NCBI GenBank assembly: GCA_963170165.1
Contig: CAUJGQ010000138.1
Coordinates: 1-64,000 of the forward strand
Reading direction: 5' to 3'
DNA: 64,000 bases
Source: Chloroflexota bacterium
GTDB taxonomy: Bacteria > Chloroflexota > Dehalococcoidia > CAUJGQ01
How positions within the stretch are numbered: position 1 is the stretch's first letter; every line of letters begins with the position of its first letter. The translations under genes and the position numbers were made by a program. Positions 34,958 to 42,381 of this stretch are shown one piece after another. The notes under the pieces were generated by a model. That model was not told the DNA's origin. It ran no database searches and saw only the letters and a program-made list of their open reading frames with translations.

Positions 34958-36688
34958 CTAGCTGACGAGCTGGCCCGTCTTCTTGCGTGCTTCCACCAAC
35001 GTCGGGTCCTCGATGGTCTCGGCCAGGGAGGCGCCGGCGGGCACCATCGGCCAGACGTTCTCCTCGGTCATCACCCGGAAATCGAGCAACACCGGACCGG
35101 GGTAGGCGTTCGCCTCCTCGATGGCGGCGCGCACCTTCTGCTTCTCAGTGACACGGATCGCCTTGATGCCATACGCATCCGCCAGCTTGACGAAGTCCGG
35201 CTGGCAGACGGTGGTCCGCAGGTCGTTGTCAACGTGGTTCTCGTTGTAGAACAGCTGCTGCCACTGGCGGATCATGCCCAGCACGCCGTTGTTGAGGATC
35301 GCCATCTTCACCGGCGCGCGCATATCGACGATGGTGGCCAGTTCCTGGATGTTCATCTGGAAGCCGCCGTCACCGCAGATGCTCCACACCAGCTCGCCGG
35401 GTCGGGCCATCTGCGCCCCCAGCGCCGCCGGCACCTCGAAGCCCATCGTGCCCAGGCCACCGGAGGTGATCAGCGTGCGCGGCCGGCGGAACACCCACTG
35501 CTGGCCGGTCCACATCTGATGCTGGCCTACGCCGGTGACAACCACCGCTTCACCACCGCACGCCTCGTAGATCTCCCGCACCACGTACTGCGAGGAGATA
35601 TCCTGGCCCTTGGTCTCGGGCAGGGTGAAGGAGGGATGCTCGCGGCGCAGGTCGTCGATCCATTGCAGCCATTCCAGGTGGGTGTTCTGCTTGACGATGG
35701 GAATCAGCTGTTCCAGCACCTGGCGGGCGTCGCCGACGATCGGCACCTCGGTCTTGATATTCTTGCCGATCTCCGCCGGGTCGATGTCAATGTGAATCAC
35801 GCGAGCGGTGGGGTTGAAGTCGGAGAAGCGGCCCATCGCTCGGTCGTCAAAGCGCATCCCGATGCCAATGACGACGTCAGCGTTGTTGGCAGCGTGGTTG
35901 CAGTGGTAGGCGCCGTGCATCCCCATCCAGCCGATGTTGAGGATGTGGTCGCCCGGCATGGCGCCGATGCCGAGGAAGGTGCTCATCACCGGGATCTGCG
36001 CCTTCTCCGCCAGCGCCTTGAGCTCGGCCGAAGCGCCGGACCAGATGATGCCGTGGCCGGCCAGGATCACGGGCCGCTTCGCCTCGTCAATGAGGCGGGC
36101 AGCACGTTTGACCTGCCCCATGTGTCCCTGGGTGGTGGGCTTGTAGGAGCGGATGCTGATCTCCTCCGGCCACTCAAACTCAGCAAACTCCTGGAATACA
36201 TCCTTGGGAATGTCAACATGCACGGGGCCGGGCCGGCCGCTGGCGGCGATGTAGAACGCCTCGCGGATGACGGTGGCAATCTCGCTCGCCTTCATCACCA
36301 GATAGTTATGCTTGACGATCGGCAGGGTGATACCAGTGATGTCCGCCTCTTGAAAGCCGTCGCGGCCCAGCAGGTTGCGAGAGACGTTGCCGGTCAGCAC
36401 CACCATCGGCACCGAGTCCATCATGGCCGTACAGATGCCGGTGACGAGATTGGTGGCGCCGGGTCCGGAGGTACCCAGGCAGACGCCGACCTTTCCGGAG
36501 GCGCGGGCGTAGCCGTCGGCCATGTGCGCGCCGCCTTGCTCGTGCCGCACCAGCACATGCTTGAGCTGCGGGAACTTGGGGAACTCGTCGTACAGAGGCA
36601 GCACCACGCCGCCCGGGTAACCGTAGATCACCTCCACGCCCTCACGGACGAGGCTTTCCAGCAGGATCTGTGCGCCATTCATTCGCAT
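34958..36688 (-). CDS. ilvB: Acetolactate synthase large (catalytic) subunit
   Basis: 576 residues from the ATG at 36688, placed 10 bases after GGAGAG; another ATG at 36706 lacks a site. It is a ThDP enzyme that joins two pyruvates (or pyruvate and 2-oxobutyrate) in valine, leucine and isoleucine synthesis. Marks: YGYPGGVVLPLYDEF, the ThDP-activating Glu in RHEQGGAHMADGYARASG, GRPGPVHVDIPKDV, and the Mg/ThDP motif GDGGFQMNIQELATI. Complete. It heads the operon and is preceded by a T-box and a second leader-peptide attenuator. Confidence 0.96.
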   Translation of the reverse strand: MRMNGAQILLESLVREGVEVIYGYPGGVVLPLYDEFPKFPQLKHVLVRHEQGGAHMADGYARASGKVGVCLGTSGPGATNLVTGICTAMMDSVPMVVLTGNVSRNLLGRDGFQEADITGITLPIVKHNYLVMKASEIATVIREAFYIAASGRPGPVHVDIPKDVFQEFAEFEWPEEISIRSYKPTTQGHMGQVKRAARLIDEAKRPVILAGHGIIWSGASAELKALAEKAQIPVMSTFLGIGAMPGDHILNIGWMGMHGAYHCNHAANNADVVIGIGMRFDDRAMGRFSDFNPTARVIHIDIDPAEIGKNIKTEVPIVGDARQVLEQLIPIVKQNTHLEWLQWIDDLRREHPSFTLPETKGQDISSQYVVREIYEACGGEAVVVTGVGQHQMWTGQQWVFRRPRTLITSGGLGTMGFEVPAALGAQMARPGELVWSICGDGGFQMNIQELATIVDMRAPVKMAILNNGVLGMIRQWQQLFYNENHVDNDLRTTVCQPDFVKLADAYGIKAIRVTEKQKVRAAIEEANAYPGPVLLDFRVMTEENVWPMVPAGASLAETIEDPTLVEARKKTGQLVS

Positions 36689-36840
36689 TGCGGGTCTGCT
36701 CTCCATTGATCAGGATGGGCGTCTCACCGTTGGCTCCGCCACGCTCCCGCTACCATGCCGCCCCGTGACTGCGGGGCGGGCGTCCTTCCTCGTCCGTCTG
36801 AACACATGCTGGTTGATCCTCGTCCGGCCGGCGCACACAA

Positions 36841-36876
36841 GAGCGGCGGCCGGTTTGCTGTCCCTGGCCGCCGCTC
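36841..36876 (-). terminator. Second ilvB attenuator hairpin
   Basis: In RNA order, GAGCGGCGGCC and GGCCGCCGCTC form a perfect 11-bp stem with a 14-base loop, followed by TTGTGTG, 26 bases after the leader-peptide stop. Its 5' arm (GAGCGG) can also pair with CCGCTC inside the leader's Leu/Val codons, giving a possible alternative fold. A further 8-bp hairpin at 36758-36779 lies nearer ilvB. Confidence 0.65.
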
Positions 36877-36902
36877 CGGTTACACGTCAGATGGAGCCAC
36901 GG

Positions 36903-37004
36903 TCAGGGGCCGAGAAGTAGTACGACGAGCGCTACGAGCGGTAGCGCGGCACGCACGGTCACGCGCGGAGCCGGATTGTGTGCCATCACCCGTGTCAGCG
37001 CCAT
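36903..37004 (-). CDS. ilvB leader peptide (33 codons, Leu/Val run)
   Basis: ATG at 37004 (CAGGGGGCAG upstream), TGA at 36903-36905. It starts 25 bases after the T-box terminator T run and ends LPLVALVVLLLGP. This part uses CTA, CTC, CTC, CTA, CTT, CTC for Leu and GTA, GTC, GTA for Val, with no Ile; CTA, CTT and GTA are uncommon elsewhere in this GC-rich window. The Leu/Val-rich end and the stable hairpin after the stop are what one expects from a translation-coupled attenuator for an ilvBN operon. A hairpin (GCGCTAC/GTAGCGC, 36929-36947) lies within the control codons. Confidence 0.8.
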   Translation of the reverse strand: MALTRVMAHNPAPRVTVRAALPLVALVVLLLGP

Positions 37005-37028
37005 TGCGCTGCCCCCTGCGAACCGTAC

Positions 37029-37268
37029 AAAAAAGCCCGTCCCCGGCAAGGGACGGGACATGCCCGCGGTACCACCCTCGTTCCTCTCGCGTGGAGAGGC
37101 ACTTTCACGCGCGCTAACGGGCGCAACCCGGAGCCGGGTACTGCTACTTCCCCGGTTCGGCTCAGGAGCGAGTTCCGGCCTGCGCCGCCGCCGGGCTTGC
37201 ACCATTCCCGGCTCGCTGGTGCGGAAGAGGGCCGTACTACTCTCCGTCACAGCCGCTGCTATTACTAG
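37029..37268 (-). ncRNA. T-box leader, Leu (CUC) specifier, upstream of ilvB
   Basis: The T-box sequence AGGGTGGTACCGCGG is at 37078-37064. It is followed by the terminator CCCGTCCC/GGGACGGG and TTTTTT (37057-37029), whose 5' side overlaps the region used for the antiterminator. Stem I is bounded by CGGCT (37255-37251) and AGCCG (37162-37158) and includes the typical GAGCCGGGAATGGTGCAAGCC apex element, given here only in part as GAGCCGGGAATGG. Aligned to B. subtilis glyQS (GAAA-GGC then UUCUUGAGC), the specifier falls on CTC at 37172-37170, a leucine codon. Uncharged tRNA-Leu should permit read-through into ilvB. Confidence 0.92.
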
Positions 37269-37275
37269 CTTCCGT

Positions 37276-37305
37276 ACCGTACGCAATCACTCCGCAACGT
37301 GTCAA
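37276..37305 (-). promoter_or_regulatory. Promoter of the ilvB T-box transcript
   Basis: TTGACA (37305-37300) and TACGGT (37281-37276), 18-base spacer, on the minus strand. The predicted start, near 37268, is about 13 bases before T-box stem I, which is the expected geometry. Confidence 0.75.
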
Positions 37306-37484
37306 GTGGAACCGGCGCCTTCACTCGCCAGCAAGACCTACCGGCCGGCAGCGCACCGTGAGCACAAGCGGAGCCGTCTTCGCAATTGGAACGGTGAGAT
37401 TGACACCGAGGACACCACGGCAGTGCAGACGAGGGATCGCATTCGTTACGCTGGAGGTGCTGACAGTCGCAAGGAGGCGTCCGC

Positions 37485-37661
37485 ATGCAACAGCCCGAAA
37501 TGCTGGCCGTATCGGAAGAGCAATTGTTCGCCATCATCGGCCGGCTGCACGTCGAGAACCTCGTGCTGCGCTCCCGCATGGCGGAACTGCAGCAGACGAT
37601 CAGCGCCGAGCCGGAGCACGAGCCAGAGCTGCCGCGCCCCGTGCGTGCCACCGGCTCCTGA
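37485..37661 (+). CDS. Small predicted coiled-coil protein
   Basis: 58 residues, below common length cutoffs. AAGGAGG lies seven bases before the ATG, one of the best ribosome sites in the window. Residues 10-40 form one amphipathic helix with leucines or isoleucines in a/d-like spacing (EEQLFAIIGRLHVENLVLRS then RMAELQQTI), like the short coiled coils of the SlyX type; the tail is Pro/Glu-rich. No homologue is recognised. It lies upstream of the polysaccharide cluster on the same strand and is divergent from the T-box promoter. Confidence 0.7.
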   Translation: MQQPEMLAVSEEQLFAIIGRLHVENLVLRSRMAELQQTISAEPEHEPELPRPVRATGS

Positions 37662-37824
37662 ACATACGCACACATACCGCCACCGCGACCGGCACTCAAC
37701 TTGGTCCTAGCATAGTGACAGGCAGCAGCCGGCCACGGACCTACGGATCGCCGCGGGCAAGGTCGATACTCAGATTAGAGACAGCGCCGGCGCCCCTCCG
37801 GCGGGCCGAGGAGCAAGCACCGAT

Positions 37825-38994
37825 ATGAACGTTCCCTTTGTTGATCTGCGCGCCCAGCATGACGAGCTACGCGCTGAACTGGAGCAGGCATTCCGGTCCG
37901 CGCTGGATGAGTCTGCCTTCATCGGCGGGCCGCGCGTCACGTCCTTCGAGGAGGCGTTCGCGCAATTCTGCGGCGCCGACCACGCCATCGGCGTCGCCAG
38001 CGGCACCGACGCGTTGGAGCTGGCGCTGCGGGCAGCCGGGATCGTGCCAGGCGACATCGTGCTCACCGTGCCCAATACCTTTATCGCCACGGTGGAGAGC
38101 TTCCATCAGCTCGGCGCCCAGCCACGGTTTATCGACATCGAGCCTGCCACGTACAACATGGACACCGCCAAGCTAGCTACCTACTTGGCAGAGCAGTGCG
38201 CTCGTGATCGCGCCGGTGTCCTGCGCGAGAAGGCCAGCGGCGCCCGCGTCGCCGCCGTCATTCCTGTGCACCTGTACGGCATGTGCGCGGACATGAACCC
38301 CATTCTGGCGCAGGCAGCTGAGTACGGCATCGAAATCATCGAGGACGCCTGCCAGGCGCACGGCGCCGAGTACCAGCTCAGCGACGGCCGCACGGTCAAA
38401 GCTGGGACGATGGGCCGCGCGGGGGCATTCAGCTTCTACCCTGGCAAGAACCTCGGCGCACTGGGCGAGGCCGGGGCAATTGTCACCAACGACGCGGCCT
38501 TGAACGAGGAGGTGCGGCTGCTGCGCGCCCACGGTGAGCGCGAGCGCTATGTGCATGATTCGCCGGACGGCGTCAACGCCCGGCTCGACGCGGTGCAGGC
38601 GGCGTTTCTGGAGATCAAGCTGAAGCGGCTTGCGGACTGGAATGCCTGCCGGCAGCGGGCGGCAGCCTGGTACCAGGAGGACCTGGCGGGCAGCGGCCTG
38701 CAGCTGCCGGTGGTACCCGCAGGCCGCACGCACGTCTTCCACCTGTATGTGGTGCGCGTGCCCAACCGCGAGCCGGTGCGCGCCGCGCTGGCCAGCCAGG
38801 GTGTGAACACGGCGCTGCACTATCCTATCCCCATTCACCTACAGCAGGCCTTCCGCTATCTGGAGCTGGGTGTGGGCTCTTTCCCAGAAAGCGAACGGGC
38901 CGCCCGGGAGATCGTCTCACTGCCGATGTTCCCGCACATTACCCGCGAGCAAGTCGCCTACACCGCCGCCAGGCTCAGGGAGGCAGTGGCGTGA
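37825..38994 (+). CDS. DegT/DnrJ/EryC1/StrS sugar aminotransferase
   Basis: 389 residues; GAGGAG is 11 bases before the ATG. It is a fold-type I PLP enzyme that aminates a nucleotide-linked keto-sugar. Marks: NVPFVDLRAQHDELR, GVASGTDALELALRA, VPNTFIATVESF, HLYGMCADM, IIEDACQAHGAEY, the PLP-lysine K208 in SFYPGKNLGALGEAGAI, and the C-terminal YPIPIHLQ. It resembles the FdtB/QdtB group that makes dTDP-3-amino-3,6-dideoxyhexoses. It is coupled to the next gene by a GTGA overlap. Confidence 0.93.
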   Translation: MNVPFVDLRAQHDELRAELEQAFRSALDESAFIGGPRVTSFEEAFAQFCGADHAIGVASGTDALELALRAAGIVPGDIVLTVPNTFIATVESFHQLGAQPRFIDIEPATYNMDTAKLATYLAEQCARDRAGVLREKASGARVAAVIPVHLYGMCADMNPILAQAAEYGIEIIEDACQAHGAEYQLSDGRTVKAGTMGRAGAFSFYPGKNLGALGEAGAIVTNDAALNEEVRLLRAHGERERYVHDSPDGVNARLDAVQAAFLEIKLKRLADWNACRQRAAAWYQEDLAGSGLQLPVVPAGRTHVFHLYVVRVPNREPVRAALASQGVNTALHYPIPIHLQQAFRYLELGVGSFPESERAAREIVSLPMFPHITREQVAYTAARLREAVA

Positions 38995-39935
38995 ACGCCG
39001 GGGCGGCCGTAGCTCCGCATGGCGGACCCGGCCGCCTTTGGTTTGTGACCCCTTCGTGCCGGCCCGGTCCAGCGGTGGCGACTTCTCCGCGTGGCCGGGC
39101 CGTCTGCTTCGTTTCGCTGCCCGAGGCAATCACCCGCGCCGCGCCGGGTGACCTGGCGGTGCTCCCGCCGCTCAGCCCCGGACAGACGGTCGAAAGCGCA
39201 GCACCATTGCTGGAGCGCGGGGTGCGGGTGGCAGTGGACCTGTCCGGCTACCCGGAGGTGGCGCGGCCGCTGGGGCCTGCCGTGCGAGGCGGCCGTGTGC
39301 TGCTCTCCCCCGGGCCACCGCCATGGACGCAGCGTGCCGCGATGCGCGCGCGCGACGCCGCCGCCGCACTGCTGGCGCTCACCGCCCTTTCTCCACTGCT
39401 GGCTGCCATCGCCATCGCCGTCAAGCGCTCATCGCCGGGGCCGGTGTTCTTCTCGACCACGGTAATCGGCAAGGATGGGCGTCCGTTCCTCTGGCGCAAG
39501 TTCCGCTCGATGCGGCCTGCCCGTGCTGAGGATGATGCCCGCCGTGCCGAACAATATCGGGCACTGGTGGAGACCGGCGTCTCCGGCGGCAAGCTGATCG
39601 ACGCCGAGCGCATCACGCCGGTGGGGCGCTTCATCCGCCGTCACAGCCTGGATGAGCTGCCGCAACTCTGGAATGTCTTGCGCGGCGAGATGACCCTGAT
39701 TGGCCCGCGCCCGTGCCTGCCCTACGAGTACGCGGCGCAGCCCGCGTGGCAGCACCGCCGCTACCGTGTGACCCCCGGCCTCTCCGGCCCGTGGCAGGCG
39801 TACGGCCGGGGCCGCGTCTCCGTGGACGAGATGGCACTAATGGACTACTGCTACGGCTACCGCAAGACCTTCGCCTCTGACCTCCGCCTCATCCTCCACA
39901 CGCTCCGGGCCGTGGTGTGGGGCGAGAACGTGTGA
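38991..39935 (+). CDS. Undecaprenyl-phosphate sugar-phosphate transferase
   Basis: 314 residues from a GTG overlapping the aminotransferase stop. The C-terminal ~190 residues are the bacterial sugar transferase domain: one membrane helix (AAALLALTALSPLLAAIAIAV), then RSSPGPVFFSTTVIGKDGRP, RKFRSM, TPVGRFIRRHSLDELPQLWN, MTLIGPRPCLPYEY and RVTPGLSGPWQAYGR. It would start surface polysaccharide synthesis by moving a sugar-1-phosphate to the lipid carrier. The N-terminal ~110 residues lack the usual four-helix region and the CoA-type fold, and look like a short soluble domain unlike PssY/WbaP. Confidence 0.9.
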   Translation: MNAGAAVAPHGGPGRLWFVTPSCRPGPAVATSPRGRAVCFVSLPEAITRAAPGDLAVLPPLSPGQTVESAAPLLERGVRVAVDLSGYPEVARPLGPAVRGGRVLLSPGPPPWTQRAAMRARDAAAALLALTALSPLLAAIAIAVKRSSPGPVFFSTTVIGKDGRPFLWRKFRSMRPARAEDDARRAEQYRALVETGVSGGKLIDAERITPVGRFIRRHSLDELPQLWNVLRGEMTLIGPRPCLPYEYAAQPAWQHRRYRVTPGLSGPWQAYGRGRVSVDEMALMDYCYGYRKTFASDLRLILHTLRAVVWGENV

Positions 39936-40028
39936 AGCGCTATGCGGCGTCCGGCAGCCAGCAACGATGGGCGACAGGCAGCAGGAGCGATGCGCGGAAA
40001 CCGCCGAGCGCACCTCCCGCCGGCATGC

Positions 40029-41282
40029 CTATGTTCCCGTCCTGCCCAAGACGTGTCCCCGACGACCCAGCTCCATCGCGAACACCGGCCAGACCAGCGG
40101 AATGATGGCCGCGGCAACGGCGGCGTTGACCCACAGGGGTGCGGCGAGGCCGAAGCCGGCCGCGAGCAAGCCGCCGAGCAGGGCGCCGGGGGTGGCGGCG
40201 CCGGAGATGAGCATCCGGTACGCGCCGGAGACGCGCCCGCGCAGCGCGTCCGGCGTCAGCCGCTGGCGCTCGGAGATCAGGATCGCGTCCCACACCAGCG
40301 CATGGAAGCCGAACAACGCAAACGACACCCCGGCCAGCCACGGCCCGCGCGAGAGGGCAATCAGCGCCGGGCTGAGCGCCTCGATACACAACCCCAGGCG
40401 CAACACACGTGACGCCCCCAGCCAGGCGATCCATCGGGCGGCCAGCAGGCTGCCCAACACCGCGCCGGTGGCGTGCGCCGCCAGCAGCACGCCGAACCCG
40501 GCCGGACCTAGCCCCAGCCGCTCACGGGCGAACAGCGCCATCACCGACACCTGCGCCACCAGCACCAGGTTGAGCAGCGCCAGCGTCAGCGCCATTGTCC
40601 GCAACAGCCGCTGCCCCCACAGCCACCGCACTCCTTCACCTATCTCGCGCGGCAGGCTCCGCAGCGATTGGCTGGCGGCCCGCTCGGGGCGGAAGCGGCC
40701 GCGGAGGGACAGCAGTAACAGCGCTGCCGCGCCCAGCCCGCCCGCACCGACGAAGAACGGCAGTGCCATCGTCACCGCAAACAGCGTGCCGCCCAGCGGC
40801 GGGCCGATGAAGTTGTTGGCGATCACTACCGCGCCGGAAAGACGGGCGTTCGAGCGGGGCAGATCCTCGGCGGGCACCATTGCCGGGGGCAGCGTGGAGG
40901 CGGCGGTATCGAACAACGTCTCCCCCGTACTGAGCAGAAAGAAGATCACATACAACAGCGGCAGGTTCGCCCGGTCCAGCGCCACGGCCAGCCCCAGCGT
41001 CGCGATCAGCACCGCCCGCACGCACGCCACCACCGCCATCAGCAACCGCCGGTCCACCCGGTCGGCGATAGCGCCACTGAACAGCGGGAACAGCAGCCAC
41101 GGAAGCCGCTGCGCGAACGCCAGCCCGGAGACAAGTACCGGATCACGCGTCAGCGCCACCGCCAGCAGCGGGGCGGCAACCAGCGTCACACCGTCCCCCA
41201 CGTTCGATGCAGCAGTGGCCGCCCACAACGTGGCGAACGGCGGCAGGCGGAGCACGGACCGGCGCGCGGAGCTGGTGGACAT
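40029..41282 (-). CDS. MFS transporter (drug/enterobactin exporter type)
   Basis: 417 residues from the ATG at 41282 (AAAAGG upstream); the frame opens further at 41438. About 12 membrane helices, with the MFS loop motif between helices 2 and 3 (SGAIADRVDRRLLMAV) and a repeat of it after helix 8 (SRVLRLGLCIEAL). It resembles the EntS/MefA-like exporters (MFS_3). It is oriented against the polysaccharide genes, so it may serve a separate purpose or export a product. It is divergent from the following oxidoreductase (113 bases). Confidence 0.87.
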   Translation of the reverse strand: MSTSSARRSVLRLPPFATLWAATAASNVGDGVTLVAAPLLAVALTRDPVLVSGLAFAQRLPWLLFPLFSGAIADRVDRRLLMAVVACVRAVLIATLGLAVALDRANLPLLYVIFFLLSTGETLFDTAASTLPPAMVPAEDLPRSNARLSGAVVIANNFIGPPLGGTLFAVTMALPFFVGAGGLGAAALLLLSLRGRFRPERAASQSLRSLPREIGEGVRWLWGQRLLRTMALTLALLNLVLVAQVSVMALFARERLGLGPAGFGVLLAAHATGAVLGSLLAARWIAWLGASRVLRLGLCIEALSPALIALSRGPWLAGVSFALFGFHALVWDAILISERQRLTPDALRGRVSGAYRMLISGAATPGALLGGLLAAGFGLAAPLWVNAAVAAAIIPLVWPVFAMELGRRGHVLGRTGT

Positions 41283-41395
41283 CGGCGCCTTTTCTGCTGC
41301 CGGCTCCCCCGAATCACATTCCGGCCGAGCTTGCATCCCGGCATCGCGCTGGCCCAAGCTGAAGAAAGAGGCCATACAGGCCGGCAGGTGCGCGC

Positions 41396-42370
41396 ATGAT
41401 CCGGGTGGCCGTGATTGGTGCAGGATACTGGGGGCCAAACGTGATCCGCACCCTGCATGAGCTACCGAACTGCGATCTGGCCGCCGTTTGTGACCGCAGC
41501 CCCGGCCGGCTGCAGTACATCGCTGAACGCTTCGCCGGTGTCCCCCTTACGACCGAAGTCGCAGACATCTTGCACGATCCTTCCATCGATGCCGTGGCGA
41601 TCGTGACGCCGGTCTCCACCCACCGGCTGCTAGCAGAAGCGGCGCTGGCGGCGGGCAAACACGTCTTTGTCGAAAAGCCGCTAGCGCACACGGTCGCTGA
41701 TGCCGAGGCGATGGTGTCCGCGGCGGAGCGCGCCGGCCGGGTGCTGGCGGTGGGCCATCTCTTCCTTTATCACCCGGCTGTGGTGCGGCTGCGCGAGGCG
41801 GTGCACGCCGGTGAGTTGGGTACGCTGTGCTACGCCGAGTCCGGCCGGGTCAATCTCGGCCCGCCCGCCTCCGAGGTGGATGTGATCTGGGACCTGGCGG
41901 TGCATGACATCGCTATCCTGCTCTCGCTACTGGGTAGTGAGCCGGTGGAGGTGGCCTGCGAGCGGCGGCGGTACGTGCATCCCTCGCTCACCGATGTCGC
42001 CTTCATCACGTTGCGGTTCGCCGGCGGCTTCCTCGCTCAACATCACGTCTCGTGGCTGTCGCCGGTGCGTGTCCGCCGCTTCTCCCTGTCCGGCACGGCG
42101 GGTGCAGCGGTGTTCGATGACACGCGCACGGAGGGCAAGCTCTTGCTGACGGACAAGGGCGAGGATAGCCGCATCGCCGGGGCGGCCGGCACGGGTGAGC
42201 TGTTTTACCGTCCCGGCGTAGTGCGCGTGCCGGAGCTGGGAACCGCGCAGCCGCTGGCGGCCGAGCTGAGCCACTTCCTCGACTGCATCCGTGAGGGGCG
42301 GCGGCCGCTGGCAGACGGCCACGCCGGTCTGGCGGTGGTGCGCGTGCTGGAGCGGGCGAGCCGCGGGTAG
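41396..42370 (+). CDS. Gfo/Idh/MocA-family oxidoreductase
   Basis: 324 residues; AGGTG precedes the ATG. NAD-binding GAGYWGPNVIRTL is at the N-terminus, followed by VCDRSPGRLQ and the EKP motif in HVFVEKPLAHTVADAEAMV (about residue 92). The C-terminal alpha/beta domain has WDLAVHDIAILLSLLG with the catalytic-type histidine. It would oxidise a nucleotide sugar, such as the C3 position. The next gene starts 11 bases later on the same strand. Confidence 0.91.
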   Translation: MIRVAVIGAGYWGPNVIRTLHELPNCDLAAVCDRSPGRLQYIAERFAGVPLTTEVADILHDPSIDAVAIVTPVSTHRLLAEAALAAGKHVFVEKPLAHTVADAEAMVSAAERAGRVLAVGHLFLYHPAVVRLREAVHAGELGTLCYAESGRVNLGPPASEVDVIWDLAVHDIAILLSLLGSEPVEVACERRRYVHPSLTDVAFITLRFAGGFLAQHHVSWLSPVRVRRFSLSGTAGAAVFDDTRTEGKLLLTDKGEDSRIAGAAGTGELFYRPGVVRVPELGTAQPLAAELSHFLDCIREGRRPLADGHAGLAVVRVLERASRG

Positions 42371-42381
42371 GAGCGGACCGG

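Noticed and set aside
35234-36709. 491-codon plus-strand frame opposite ilvB
   Set aside because: It is the antisense shadow of ilvB, produced by GC-rich codon structure; no ribosome site, and the opposite strand encodes a complete ThDP enzyme. Similar shadows at 39967-41460 and 56023-57720 were dropped for the same reason.
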